This document shows, piece after piece, positions 18,003 to 26,175 of a stretch of DNA of 64,000 nucleotides. The notes under the pieces were generated by a model, which ran no database searches, was not told the DNA's origin, and saw only the letters and a list, made by a program, of their open reading frames with translations. This stretch comes from Amycolatopsis thailandensis (GTDB taxonomy: Bacteria > Actinomycetota > Actinomycetes > Mycobacteriales > Pseudonocardiaceae): the NCBI RefSeq assembly GCF_002234405.1, contig NZ_NMQT01000091.1, forward strand, positions 1-64,000, given 5' to 3'. A program made the position numbers and the translations under genes. Position 1 is the stretch's first letter; each line of letters starts with the position of its first letter.

Positions 18003-18705
18003 CGACCGCCGGGACGGTGGGAGCGGGCGAACCGCCGGCGGGTTCCGCGGTGATGCCGACGCGGTCGATCCCGCCCGGCAGATCCGCGAGGACCGGTCGA
18101 GTCCGATGTGGACCGTCGTCGGCCAGCATCCCGGCGGAATGCACGCCGCTCTTCCCAATGAACCAGACCTGATACGCCTTGCCGGGCGCCAGTGGCGGGA
18201 GATCACCGGCCAGCACGACGATCTTGCCCTGGCTCCGCGAGGTCACGACCGTGGCCGTCCCGGGTTCGGCGCCCTTGGCCGTCGAGGCGTCGGGCGCGGT
18301 GAGCACCGAGTTCACCGAGGCGAGTTGCCGCTGCGCGGGGTCGGTCCCCGGCTCGGTGTTCGTGGTGACCAGGCCGAACACCAGCGCCCCGGCGGCGGCC
18401 GCGGCGGCTCCCCACAGCGCTACCCGGATCGGTGGTTTCTTCGCCGCCCGGGGCCGGCGGACGGCCGCGACCAGAGGCGGCCACTGGCGGGTCCGGGCGA
18501 CCTGCGCGAGCGTCGCGTTCCGCAGTCTCGGCGGTGGAACAGCGGCGAGCGCCGACCCCAGGCGCGCCGCGGTCTCCTGGAACTCCCGGACCTCCTGGGC
18601 GCACGCGGGGCAGCCGCGCAGATGCCTCTTGAACGCCTCGGCCTCCTCCTCCGGGACGGCGTTCACGGCGTAAGCCCCGGTCAGTATGTGCAGTTCCGCG
18701 GTCAT
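17983..18705 (-). CDS. rskA: Anti-sigma-K factor RskA-like membrane protein
   Basis: This 240-residue protein has an N-terminal zinc-anti-sigma motif (His28, Cys32, Cys35 in HLRGCPAC), a basic linker, one membrane helix (about 94-114) and an extracytoplasmic RskA domain (AYQVWFIGKSGVHSAGML, and the end AVVMVNLA). RskA holds an ECF sigma factor at the membrane until it is cleaved. The start overlaps the stop of the sigma gene by four bases, so the two are translationally coupled. Confidence 0.9.
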   Translation of the reverse strand: MTAELHILTGAYAVNAVPEEEAEAFKRHLRGCPACAQEVREFQETAARLGSALAAVPPPRLRNATLAQVARTRQWPPLVAAVRRPRAAKKPPIRVALWGAAAAAAGALVFGLVTTNTEPGTDPAQRQLASVNSVLTAPDASTAKGAEPGTATVVTSRSQGKIVVLAGDLPPLAPGKAYQVWFIGKSGVHSAGMLADDGPHRTRPVLADLPGGIDRVGITAEPAGGSPAPTVPAVVMVNLA

Positions 18706-19298
18706 TGCCCCACCCCCAAGCAGTCACGCAACCGGATCAGGCCGTCGCGGATGCGGGTCTTCACCGTGCCGGGCGCGGTCTTGAGCACTTCCGCGACCTC
18801 CGGATAGGTGTAACCGTTGTAATAGGCCAGTACCACCGATTCCCGTTGCAGGTCGGTGAGCGCGGACAGGCACTGGCGCACCCGTTGCTGCTCCAGGTTG
18901 GTGATGGTCGATTCGGCGACCTCGTCGAACGGGCGCCGGAAGTCGAGCCTGCCCGCACGGTCGTCCCGGTCGAGCGCGGCCTGATGCGAACGCACGCGGT
19001 CCACGGCCCGCCGGTGCGCGATGGTGAGCACCCACGCCAGCGTGCTCCCCTTGCCCGGTTTGAACCGCGCCGCCGTCCGCCACACCTCCACCAGGACTTC
19101 CTGGGTCACCTCCTCGGCGAACGTGCCGTTGCGGACGACCCTGTTCACCACGCCCCACACCGGTCCCGCCACGACGTCGTACAGGTCGGCGAACGCCTGC
19201 TCGTCCCCGGCCGCGACGCGTTGCATCAGGCTCGCCTCGGCGGGCTCCGTTCCGGCGCCGCCGCTTCCGCGCGGACTCGTCCGCACACCCTCGACCAT
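18702..19298 (-). CDS. sigK: ECF sigma factor, SigK type
   Basis: This 198-residue sigma-70 factor has region 2 (AFADLYDVVAGPVWG to VLTIAHRRAVDRVR) and region 4 (CLSALTDLQRESVVLAYYNG, then the HTH YTYPEVAEVLKTAPGTVKTR). Sequence and its rskA partner place it in the SigK (ECF19-like) group. The ATG at 19296-19298 has GGAGG seven bases upstream. A TTG one codon earlier is less likely. SigK regulons in actinobacteria include secreted and redox-sensitive proteins, and the inducing signal here is unknown. Confidence 0.9.
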   Translation of the reverse strand: MVEGVRTSPRGSGGAGTEPAEASLMQRVAAGDEQAFADLYDVVAGPVWGVVNRVVRNGTFAEEVTQEVLVEVWRTAARFKPGKGSTLAWVLTIAHRRAVDRVRSHQAALDRDDRAGRLDFRRPFDEVAESTITNLEQQRVRQCLSALTDLQRESVVLAYYNGYTYPEVAEVLKTAPGTVKTRIRDGLIRLRDCLGVGQ

Positions 19299-19422
19299 CA
19301 AGCTGCCTCCACCTCACCCGACGCCCGGCTACGCGGTTCCGAGGCGTCTGGGAGGGATTCGACGCCGAGGGCGCCGCGGACTGGTCGGAAAGGCGGGAAC
19401 ACCCGAACGGGGGCGGGGCGGC

Positions 19423-19890
19423 CTACCCCTGATCTTCGAGCACGTTGTCCATTGTGGACCTCAGATGACGCAGAAAGGCCTCGAACCGCTCGATCTCTTC
19501 CGCCGGGTACTCGGCGACCAGCGCCGTGAGCCCCGCGCTGAACGGCCCGAAGAACTCCCGCGCGGGCCCTTGGATGTCGGGGCCGCTGCGCAGGGTCACC
19601 TTCCGCCGGTCGGCACTCTCCCGGGTCCGCACCACGTAACCGAGGCTCTCCAGCCGGTTCAGCAGGTTCGTGGTCGCGCCGGAGGTCAGCGCGACGCGTT
19701 CGCCGAGCCGGGCCGGGGAAAGCGGCGCGCCGGTGTCTTCGGCGTACAGGATCTCCACGAGTGCGGCGGCGTCGGTGGCGTGCAGGCCGAGCCAGTTCGC
19801 GAAACGCCGGGTGAACTCGGTGTAGTTCGCCCCGAAGCCGCGGAGGCCGTCCAGCAGCGACGCGCTCCGCGCCGCGACATCGTCCTCCAT
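19423..19890 (-). CDS. MarR-family transcriptional regulator
   Basis: This 155-residue MarR protein has the winged helix: PARLGERVALTSGATTNLLNRLESLGYVVRTRESADRRKVTL, with the wing RESADRR typical of the family, and helical ends for dimerisation. It is divergent from a P450 gene, and two palindromes lie between them (19940-19968). It is thus probably a repressor of the P450 and of itself, released by a small ligand. AGGAGG lies four bases before the ATG at 19888-19890. Confidence 0.88.
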   Translation of the reverse strand: MEDDVAARSASLLDGLRGFGANYTEFTRRFANWLGLHATDAAALVEILYAEDTGAPLSPARLGERVALTSGATTNLLNRLESLGYVVRTRESADRRKVTLRSGPDIQGPAREFFGPFSAGLTALVAEYPAEEIERFEAFLRHLRSTMDNVLEDQG

Positions 19891-19939
19891 CACCCCTCCT
19901 CGGATCCGTGCTTTGACAACCTACCGGCCGGAAATATAC

Positions 19940-19968
19940 CTTCATGATGAAGATACTTCACAGTGAAG
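19940..19968. promoter_or_regulatory. Tandem palindromes, likely MarR operator
   Basis: Two perfect 13-base palindromes with one central base stand in tandem: CTTCATGATGAAG (19940-19952) and CTTCACAGTGAAG (19956-19968), centres 16 bases apart. The second overlaps the AAGGAG ribosome-binding site of the P450. Sites of form TTCAyNrTGAA fit MarR-family binding. Confidence 0.7.
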
Positions 19969-19976
19969 GAGTTGTT

Positions 19977-21089
19977 GTGCTCCCCGATCCCTTCGCCGCG
20001 ACGACCCGCGGCATCACCGAGCCCGACCCTGTCCGCCCGGCGCTGCGGGCCGCCGGCCCTCTCGTAGAAGTGGCCGCCCCGGCGGGCGGAAGCGCGTGGA
20101 TCGTGACCGAGGAGGAGCTGGCCCGCGAAGTCCTCTCCGACCCCCGCATCGCCAAAGACCCCGCGCTGGCCCCGGAAGACTGGGACCGCGCCGGGCTCGA
20201 ACAGACCGCGGCGGAACAACCGTCCTTGACCACGCTGGACGGCCCCGGCCACGCGAGACTGAGGCGCGCGCACGCCCCGCTGCTGAGCGCCAAACGGATT
20301 CAGGCGCAGTCCGGCCGGATCCACGAGATCGCCCACGAACTGCTCGCCGGCCTGGGCGAGGAACCCGTCGACCTGATGGACGGGTTTTCGACCCGGTTCC
20401 CGCTGCTGGTCCTGCTCGATCTGCTCGGCATCCCGCTCGACCTGCTCGACGCCGCCGTGGACGCCTGCCGCCGCATGTCCAGTCCGGAACCGGGCGCGCA
20501 AGGCGAGGCCATCGGCGCGATCGCGGGCCTCGCGGCGGCGGGGCTGACGCCGGACCGGCACGGGCTCGCGGCGGAACTACGCGACCGTGTCCCACCAGGG
20601 ACGACCGAAGACGACCTGAGGTATCACCTGTTCGCGTTGATCTTCGCCGGGCAGCTGACCACCGACGCCTCGATCGGCTTCCTGATCTCGCGGCTTCTCG
20701 ACGGGGACAAGGCATCCGAGGACGACCTCGTCCGCGAGACCTTGCGGGACCATCCGCCCGCGCCGTTCACGCTCTGGCGGTTCACCACCGTCGAGCTCGA
20801 CCTCGCCGGTACCAGGCTCCCCGCCCGGGCTCCCGTGCTCGTCGACATCCAGGGCATCAACACCGATCCCGGCCGTCGCCCCGGACCGGATCTGGCCTTC
20901 GGCGCGGGCTCGCACTTCTGCGTCGGCGCCCAGCTCGCGCAGCTCGAACTCCGGGCGGTGGCGACGGTTCTGCGCACGGACTTCCCCGGTGCCCGGCTCG
21001 CCGTGCCTTACGCCGGACTCCGGCAGGCGTTCCTCGGCGGCATCCAGGGCACGAGGCTCACCAGCCTGCCGGTGCTCCTGCGCGGCTGA
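19977..21089 (+). CDS. Cytochrome P450
   Basis: This 370-residue P450 has I-helix AGQLTT, K-helix ETLR (E254-R257) and heme loop FGAGSHFCVG with Cys315. It is short at the N-terminus but has all catalytic motifs. The GTG at 19977 follows AAGGAG by five bases. An ATG at 19944 would translate the operator palindrome and lacks a binding site, so it is rejected. The I-helix has Gln-Leu in place of the usual acidic residue before Thr, seen in some atypical P450s. The divergent MarR gene probably controls it. No ferredoxin or reductase is nearby, so electrons must come from elsewhere. Substrate unknown. Confidence 0.88.
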   Translation: MLPDPFAATTRGITEPDPVRPALRAAGPLVEVAAPAGGSAWIVTEEELAREVLSDPRIAKDPALAPEDWDRAGLEQTAAEQPSLTTLDGPGHARLRRAHAPLLSAKRIQAQSGRIHEIAHELLAGLGEEPVDLMDGFSTRFPLLVLLDLLGIPLDLLDAAVDACRRMSSPEPGAQGEAIGAIAGLAAAGLTPDRHGLAAELRDRVPPGTTEDDLRYHLFALIFAGQLTTDASIGFLISRLLDGDKASEDDLVRETLRDHPPAPFTLWRFTTVELDLAGTRLPARAPVLVDIQGINTDPGRRPGPDLAFGAGSHFCVGAQLAQLELRAVATVLRTDFPGARLAVPYAGLRQAFLGGIQGTRLTSLPVLLRG

Positions 21090-21094
21090 AGAAC

Positions 21095-21127
21095 GGGCCG
21101 GGGCACGGAAAACCGCTGCCCCGGCCC
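21095..21127. terminator. Hairpin between convergent P450 and CsbD genes
   Basis: GGGCCGGGGCA (21095-21105) pairs exactly with TGCCCCGGCCC (21117-21127) over an 11-base loop. It lies six bases past the P450 stop and 10 bases before the csbD stop, and so can serve both. Confidence 0.7.
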
Positions 21128-21137
21128 GGAACGACCG

Positions 21138-21344
21138 CTACTTCTTGAAGGTGTCGCGGATCTTGTCCGCCGCGTCGCCGACGGCGTCCTTCACGTTCTC
21201 GACGGCACCCTTGAGACCGGCCTTCGCCTGGTCCGTCTGGCCTTCCGCGCGCAGCTCCTCGTTGCCGGTGGCGTCACCGGCGGCCTCCTTGGCCTTACCG
21301 CCGAGCTCTTCGGCCTTGTTGCTGATCTTGTCGCCCAACGACAT
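21138..21344 (-). CDS. CsbD-family stress protein
   Basis: This 68-residue CsbD-like protein is highly charged and Ala/Gly/Lys-rich: SLGDKISNKAEELGGKAKEA, GNEELRAEGQTDQAK, ending KIRDTFKK. The family is induced by general stress (SigB in Bacillus) but its biochemical role is unknown. GAGGAGGACCCG precedes the ATG at 21342-21344. The longer frame upstream lacks a binding site. Confidence 0.85.
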   Translation of the reverse strand: MSLGDKISNKAEELGGKAKEAAGDATGNEELRAEGQTDQAKAGLKGAVENVKDAVGDAADKIRDTFKK

Positions 21345-21441
21345 CGGGTCCTCCTCCGTCCGTGGCGCCCGGATCGTGCGCCGACACAGGAAGGACAAGC
21401 GAAGATCGGGATTCGTCACGCGCACGGACGGGTGATCGCCC

Positions 21442-21858
21442 TCACCCCACGCGCCAGGGCATGTGCTGGAGCGTCCAGGTGTTGCCGTCCGGATCGCTGA
21501 AAGCCGCGTAGAAGACGCCGCCCAAGTCCTCGACCGGCCCGACTTCGGCGCCCCTCGCGATGAGCGCGGCCCTGGCCTCCTCGATGTCCGCGACCACCAG
21601 ATGAAGCCCGCGCAGGGTCCCGACCGGCATGTCGAGCGTCGCGATCCCGGTGGCCAAGGTGATCGAGCAGGCGGAACCGGGCGGGGTGAGCTGGACGATC
21701 CGGACCCCGTCGGCGGGCCGGACGTCGACGTCGACGTGGAACCCGAGCCGCTCGGTGTAGAACTCCTTCGCCCGGTCGATGTCGCTGACCGGCACCGGGA
21801 CGAGTTCGAGCAGGAACGTCCCCGGTGGTACCGGGGGCGCGGGCGGGGTGTCGGTCAC
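21442..21858 (-). CDS. VOC/glyoxalase-like protein
   Basis: This 138-residue VOC-fold protein has the repeating beta-alpha-beta units: ELVPVPVSDIDRAKEFYTERLGF, then LHLVVADIEEARAALIARGAEVG and YAAFSDPDGNTWTLQHMP. Members include glyoxalases, dioxygenases and resistance proteins. Metal-ligand positions are only partly kept (Glu18-like and Glu/Gln near the end), so activity cannot be assigned. It lies 27 bases after the hydrolase gene on the same strand, and the two probably form an operon. Confidence 0.75.
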   Translation of the reverse strand: MTDTPPAPPVPPGTFLLELVPVPVSDIDRAKEFYTERLGFHVDVDVRPADGVRIVQLTPPGSACSITLATGIATLDMPVGTLRGLHLVVADIEEARAALIARGAEVGPVEDLGGVFYAAFSDPDGNTWTLQHMPWRVG

Positions 21859-21885
21859 GGACGGTCCTTTCGTCGGAAGGGCTCT

Positions 21886-22770
21886 TCACCGAAGCAGCGA
21901 AGCCACCGCCGCGGCGAACGCTTCAGGGGCCTCCTGGGGAACGTTATGCCCGACCCCCGACAGAACCCGATGGTCGTACGACCCGGTGAAGTATTCGCGG
22001 TCTCCTTCGGCGCTGGGCCCGCCGACGCCGTCGTCCCCGCTTTCGAGCACGACCGTCGGCACCGTGATGGGCGGTTCCTCCGCGATCAGGTCTTCGAGCG
22101 CCTGATACCGCGGATCCCCTTCCGCCAGGCCGAAGCGGTGCCGGTACGAGTGGATGACGACGTCGACGAAGTCCGGGTTGTGGAGACTGGGGGCGCTGGC
22201 CGGGAACGCCGCGTCGGCGCCCGCCCAGGTCGGCGACCAGGTGCGCCACAGCAGGGCGCACAGCTCTTCACGATTCTCCGTCAGCCCACGGCGGCCACGT
22301 TCGGAGTGGAAGTAATACTGATACCAGTAGGTGCGTTCCCATTCGGGTGGCGCGGGTTCGCCGGCGTAGGCGAGGTTCTGGACGTTGTAGCCGTCCACCG
22401 AGACCAGCCCGCGCACGCGTTCGGGCCGGAGCGCGGCCGCGATGCACGCCGCGCGGCCGCCCCAGTCGTATCCGGCGACGACGGCTTTCTCCAGCCCCAG
22501 CGCGTCCATCAAGTCGAGAAGATCCTGTGCGAGCGCGGCCTGCTGCCCGGACCGGGGCGTGGCGTCGTCGAGGAACCGCGTCCCGCCGAACCCGCGGAGA
22601 TACGGGACGTACACCGAGGCGCCACCGGCAGCGACGACCGGGGCGACCTCGTCGTAGGCCCGCACGTCGTACGGGAACCCGTGGAGCAGGATCACCGGCG
22701 GCGCGCCCGCCTCACCGGCGTGTTCGTACTCGATCTCCAGGATCGGTGTGGTGACGCGCTTCGTGGCCAT
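21886..22770 (-). CDS. Alpha/beta hydrolase, epoxide-hydrolase-like
   Basis: This 294-residue alpha/beta hydrolase has the oxyanion motif HGFP (about 30-33), the nucleophile elbow GYDWGG (Asp near 102) and the late GVGHN histidine. An Asp nucleophile after the HGxP motif points to the epoxide hydrolase or haloalkane dehalogenase branch, not an esterase. A Trp/Tyr-rich cap (ERTYWYQYYFHSERG) follows the core. AAAGGA lies seven bases before the ATG at 22768-22770; a GTG one codon earlier is possible. The substrate is unknown. Confidence 0.8.
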   Translation of the reverse strand: MATKRVTTPILEIEYEHAGEAGAPPVILLHGFPYDVRAYDEVAPVVAAGGASVYVPYLRGFGGTRFLDDATPRSGQQAALAQDLLDLMDALGLEKAVVAGYDWGGRAACIAAALRPERVRGLVSVDGYNVQNLAYAGEPAPPEWERTYWYQYYFHSERGRRGLTENREELCALLWRTWSPTWAGADAAFPASAPSLHNPDFVDVVIHSYRHRFGLAEGDPRYQALEDLIAEEPPITVPTVVLESGDDGVGGPSAEGDREYFTGSYDHRVLSGVGHNVPQEAPEAFAAAVASLLR

Positions 22771-22791
22771 CACCGGATCCTTTCACGAAGG

Positions 22792-23340
22792 TCAGCCGGA
22801 CCAGCCGCTCAGCCGGGTCAGAAGCCGTTCCAGGACCTCGGGATCCGCGCCGACGGGATCACCGGAGACCGGCTCGTCCACCAGGGTGCGGCGATCGCCC
22901 CGCCGCGGCAGCCGGACCTGCCCCGCGGACAGGCCACCGGGCAGCGGCAGCTCGCACCAGAGGGTCACGCCGCCGGTCGCGCTCGGCGCCACCCCGGTCC
23001 GCTCGCCCGGCGCGGGGGTCGGCACGGGGAGTCCGTCCAGCTCGTGGTCGACCTCGATGACCAGCACGTCCGACCGGAGGCGCAATCTCAGCGTCAGGAA
23101 CGGCGGCTCCTTCGGATCGGCCGCGTCGACCAGCGTGCCCACCAATCTGGCGGCGGCGGTCTTCGCCTGATCGAGCAACGGCCGCAAGGACCAATCCGAC
23201 AAGATGAGACGGACGAAGAGCTCGGAGCACAACACCGCGTTCGGTTGTGCCACCAGCCGGAGGTCGTCCACCTGGGAAGTGCGCGCGCTCAAACCAAGGC
23301 CTTCCTCGTCGACGTGCGAGCGTGCATCATGCCACTCCAT
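22792..23340 (-). CDS. Degenerate RsbW/HATPase-like regulatory protein
   Basis: About 182 residues. The middle resembles the small HATPase (RsbW-like) proteins common in actinomycetes: DDLRLVAQPNAVLCSELFVR, KTAAARLVGTLVDAAD, FLTLRLRLRSDVLVIEVDHE. In active members the second stretch contains the ATP-binding Asn (LVTNAxxHA). Here it reads LVGTLVDAAD, so the Asn box is lost and ATP binding is doubtful. The ATG at 23338-23340 is a guess, since longer starts exist and no clear binding site is seen. It is divergent from the LysE exporter and 22 bases upstream of the hydrolase gene. The call is tentative. Confidence 0.5.
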   Translation of the reverse strand: MEWHDARSHVDEEGLGLSARTSQVDDLRLVAQPNAVLCSELFVRLILSDWSLRPLLDQAKTAAARLVGTLVDAADPKEPPFLTLRLRLRSDVLVIEVDHELDGLPVPTPAPGERTGVAPSATGGVTLWCELPLPGGLSAGQVRLPRRGDRRTLVDEPVSGDPVGADPEVLERLLTRLSGWSG

Positions 23341-23441
23341 CCGGTGACGGACTCCGGCCGCCTCGATCAAGCCTTTGGTCCAGTGGAGTGAATCGACTTT
23401 GGTCCTGTCCATCGGGCCAAACGGCGCGCAGAGTGGGCGGC

Positions 23442-24053
23442 GTGAGCATCGCCTTCCTGATAACCACGCTGATCGTGGTCGCCACACCCGGCACCGGGGT
23501 GGTCTATACCCTCTCCGCCGGGCTGGCCCGCGGCAGGCGCGCGAGCATCATCGCCGCGATCGCCTGCACCCTCGGGATCGTCCCCCACATGGTGGCCGCG
23601 GTCACCGGCCTCGCGGCACTGCTGCACGCGAGCGCGGTGGCGTTCGAAATCATCAAGTACCTCGGCGTCGCCTACCTGCTCTACATGGCGTGGGCGACGT
23701 TGAGGGACCGTGAAGCGATCGTCGTCGAGGGCGATCCCGAACCGGCTTCGGCGCTGCGGACGATCACCTCCGGTGTGCTGATCAACGTCCTGAACCCGAA
23801 GCTGACGCTGTTCTTCTTCGCTTTCCTGCCCCAGTTCGTCCCGGCGGGCGAGCCCGGCTCCGTCCCGCGGATGCTGCTGCTCAGCGGAGTGTTCATGCTG
23901 GCGACCTTCGTGGTGTTCAGCGTGTACGGCGTCCTCGCCGCCGGCGTGCGCCACCACGTCCTTTCCCGGCCGCGCGTACTCGCCTGGACTCGGCGTGTCT
24001 TCGCCGGTTCCTTCGCAGCGCTCGGCGCCAAACTCGCGTTCACCACCCAGTAG
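23442..24053 (+). CDS. LysE/RhtB-family exporter
   Basis: This 203-residue membrane protein has the LysE pattern: an N-terminal helix with ATPGTGVVYTLSAGLARGRR, a second helix CTLGIVPHMVAAVTGLAALL, KYLGVAYLLYMAWATLRD, and GVLINVLNPKLTLFFFAFLPQFV. Six membrane helices are expected. The family exports amino acids or related small molecules. The GTG at 23442 starts exactly where the family's first helix begins. The longer open frame upstream does not fit. The B3/B4 gene follows after 11 bases and may be co-transcribed. Confidence 0.88.
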   Translation: MSIAFLITTLIVVATPGTGVVYTLSAGLARGRRASIIAAIACTLGIVPHMVAAVTGLAALLHASAVAFEIIKYLGVAYLLYMAWATLRDREAIVVEGDPEPASALRTITSGVLINVLNPKLTLFFFAFLPQFVPAGEPGSVPRMLLLSGVFMLATFVVFSVYGVLAAGVRHHVLSRPRVLAWTRRVFAGSFAALGAKLAFTTQ

Positions 24054-24064
24054 ACAGGGCTCCC

Positions 24065-24694
24065 ATGCGACTCCAGCACCACCCCGACGTCCGCGCCGAG
24101 CACCCCACCCTCGCCGTCGGCACCTTCGAGACCGCCGGCATCTCCCCCGAAATGCCGCTGGACATCGAGAAGTTCATCGCGCGGGCGACACGACGGCTCG
24201 CGGACGGCCCGGAATCGGAGTTCCCCGAGATCCAGGCCTGGCGCCGGGCGTTCGCCAAGATGGGCCTGAAACCCACGCAGTACCGCTGCGCGTCGGAATC
24301 GCTGCTGCGCCGCCTCCGGAAAGAAGGCTCGCTCCCCCGGATCCATCCGGTGATCGACCTCTGCAACGCGGTCTCGGTCGCCTACGCCATCCCTGTCGCG
24401 GTGCTCGACGTCGCGAAGATCAGCGGTTCGCTGGAAGTCCGTCACGCGCGCGGCGACGAGAAGTACGTGACCTTCGCGGGCACGGTCGAGCATCCGAACC
24501 CGGGCGAGGTGATCTTCGCCGACGAGGACGGGCAAGCCCACGCGCGGCGGTGGACGAACCGGCAGAGCGGGCATTCCGCGGTCTCCGCCACGACATCCGA
24601 CGTGCTGATCGTCTCCGAAGGGCTGCACGCGACGGCGGCAGAGGACGTCCGGCTGCTGATCGAGGCCATCGCGGGCGAACTCAGGAGGCCTTGA
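24065..24694 (+). CDS. B3/B4 (tRNA synthetase beta-domain-like) protein
   Basis: This 209-residue protein matches the free-standing B3/B4 domain family, related to the editing domain of the phenylalanyl-tRNA synthetase beta chain. Signatures are EIQAWRRAFAKMGLKPTQYRCASESLLRR, LPRIHPVIDLCNAVSVAYAIPVAVLDV and GEVIFADEDGQAHARRWTNRQS. Such proteins may edit mischarged tRNA or act on free aminoacyl compounds; this is unproven for the group. The 3' end overlaps the convergent ku gene by 14 bases. It follows the LysE exporter closely, and the amino-acid theme is suggestive. Confidence 0.82.
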   Translation: MRLQHHPDVRAEHPTLAVGTFETAGISPEMPLDIEKFIARATRRLADGPESEFPEIQAWRRAFAKMGLKPTQYRCASESLLRRLRKEGSLPRIHPVIDLCNAVSVAYAIPVAVLDVAKISGSLEVRHARGDEKYVTFAGTVEHPNPGEVIFADEDGQAHARRWTNRQSGHSAVSATTSDVLIVSEGLHATAAEDVRLLIEAIAGELRRP

Positions 24695-25625
24695 GCGCTT
24701 TCTCCAGCCCGGCGCGCGTCATCTTCGAACGCCCCTTGATGTCCCGTTCCCGCGCGAGCTTCTCCAGCTCCGCCTTCGACAACGAGGACAGGTCGTTCTT
24801 CTTTGACGGCTTCTTCTGCGGAGGCTTCTTCGCCCCGGACTTCTTCTTGGTCTTCCCGCTCTCGACGCTCTTCGAAAGCGCCTCGAACAGGTCGACGATC
24901 TTCGTCGGCTCGCCGACCTCGGTGGCGGGCGTGATGGTCTCGCCCTTCTTCTTGGCCTTGATCAGCTTCCGGACCCGGTCGGTGTAGGTGTCGTGGTACT
25001 CCTCGGGCCGCCAGTCGTCACTCATGGCGTCGATCAGGTTGACGGCCATGTCGAGTTCCTTGCCGCGTGCTTTGGCCTTGCCCGGCAGATCCGGCAGCTC
25101 CTCGGCGGGATCCCGCAGGTCGGCGGCGAAATGCAGGGTGTTGAGCACCATGACGCCATCGCCCGAACGGACCAGCGCCAGGTACTCGCGGCCGCGCATG
25201 ACGAATTTCGCGATCCCGGCCTTGCCCGACGAACGCATCGCTTCGAGCAGCAGCGCGTACGGACGCTCGAACTCGTCTTTCGCAGGCGCCAGCCAGTACG
25301 TCTTGTCGAAGAACGCCGGGTCGATGGCGTCCAGCTCGACGAAGCTCTCGATGTCGAGCGACTTCGACCTGCCGGGCGCGATCTCGTCGAGTTCGCCGGG
25401 CTCGACGACGACGTACTCGCCGCTGTCGAGCTCGTAACCCTTGACGATGTCGTCGAAGTCGACTTCCTTGCCGGTGCGCTCGTTCACCCGCCGGTACCGG
25501 ATGCGGTCCTCGGTGCCGCGCTGGAACTGGCGGAAGTGCACCGTGTGGTCCTCGACCGCGCTGTACAGCCGGACCGGCACCGTCACCAGGCCGAGTGAAA
25601 GCGAACCGCTCCAGACCGGACGCAT
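24681..25625 (-). CDS. ku: Bacterial Ku protein
   Basis: This 314-residue Ku protein starts MRPVWSGSLSLGLVTVPVRLYSA, the typical opening, and contains the core ring with VHFRQFQRGTEDRIRYRRVNERTGKEV. A Lys-rich linker follows, then a C-terminal SAP-like helix pair (LSSLSKAELEKLARERDIKG). Ku binds double-strand DNA ends and recruits LigD for non-homologous end joining. No ligD gene is seen in the window. GAGGAGAG precedes the ATG at 25623-25625. Confidence 0.95.
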   Translation of the reverse strand: MRPVWSGSLSLGLVTVPVRLYSAVEDHTVHFRQFQRGTEDRIRYRRVNERTGKEVDFDDIVKGYELDSGEYVVVEPGELDEIAPGRSKSLDIESFVELDAIDPAFFDKTYWLAPAKDEFERPYALLLEAMRSSGKAGIAKFVMRGREYLALVRSGDGVMVLNTLHFAADLRDPAEELPDLPGKAKARGKELDMAVNLIDAMSDDWRPEEYHDTYTDRVRKLIKAKKKGETITPATEVGEPTKIVDLFEALSKSVESGKTKKKSGAKKPPQKKPSKKNDLSSLSKAELEKLARERDIKGRSKMTRAGLEKALKAS

Positions 25626-25682
25626 GGGCACACTCCTCTCCTCACGCGCCTGGTACCCGCAACAGCGGCGGATCACACCTGG

Positions 25683-25961
25683 TCAGAGACTGAAAGCGAG
25701 AGACTGGAGGAGCACCACCGCGAGGAACACGAGCGTGAAGGCGAGATCGAACGCCACCCCACCGGCCCGCACCGGCCGGACCACGCGGCGGACCGGCGCC
25801 AGCACCGGTTCGGTCACCCGGTGGGCGAGGTCGCGCACCCGGAAAGCCCAGGAAGGCAGCCTGGTGGCGAGGTTGACGGCCCAGTCCAGCACCATCCGGA
25901 CGACGAGCACGATCAGGAACAGGGTGAGCAGGACGCCCAGCAGATCGCCAAGAGCACTCAT
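25683..25961 (-). CDS. YggT-family membrane protein
   Basis: This 92-residue protein has two hydrophobic segments (GVLLTLFLIVLVVRMVLDW and AFDLAFTLVFLAVVLLQSLA) around a conserved loop VTEPVLAPVRRVVRP, the YggT signature. In many bacteria yggT lies in the division/cell-wall cluster; here it stands upstream of ku on the same strand. GAGGAGTGTGCCGTC lies before the ATG. Function remains unclear. Confidence 0.82.
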   Translation of the reverse strand: MSALGDLLGVLLTLFLIVLVVRMVLDWAVNLATRLPSWAFRVRDLAHRVTEPVLAPVRRVVRPVRAGGVAFDLAFTLVFLAVVLLQSLAFSL

Positions 25962-26020
25962 GACGGCACACTCCTCTTTGGTCCAGTGTGCCGCGCTTTG
26001 CTGGGAGCAACCTGTGACGG

Positions 26021-26082
26021 AAAAAGGGGCTACCAGGGCGGTTGGCCACCCCCAGTACGAAGGCCAACCGCCGCGGAGCCCC
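26021..26082 (-). terminator. Intrinsic terminator read on the minus strand
   Basis: Read on the minus strand, a stem of AGCCCC/GGGGCT (outer, 26077-26082 with 26026-26031) and GGCCAACCGCC with its complement (26062-26072 with 26037-26047) is followed at once by TTTTT (26021-26025). This is a classic Rho-independent terminator. It stands upstream of yggT, so it must end a transcript from the region 26083-26390. Confidence 0.75.
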
Positions 26083-26175
26083 TACACACGGTTCGGCGCG
26101 CTGCCCCGTCGCGCCGTGCCCGTCAGCTGATGTCTTCAGCTTTCCAAGGCCCTGCATCGGATTTACATCGGCTCG

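Noticed and set aside
19944..19976. ATG at 19944 as start of the P450
   Set aside because: It would translate the operator palindromes and lacks a binding site; GTG 19977 has AAGGAG five bases before it.
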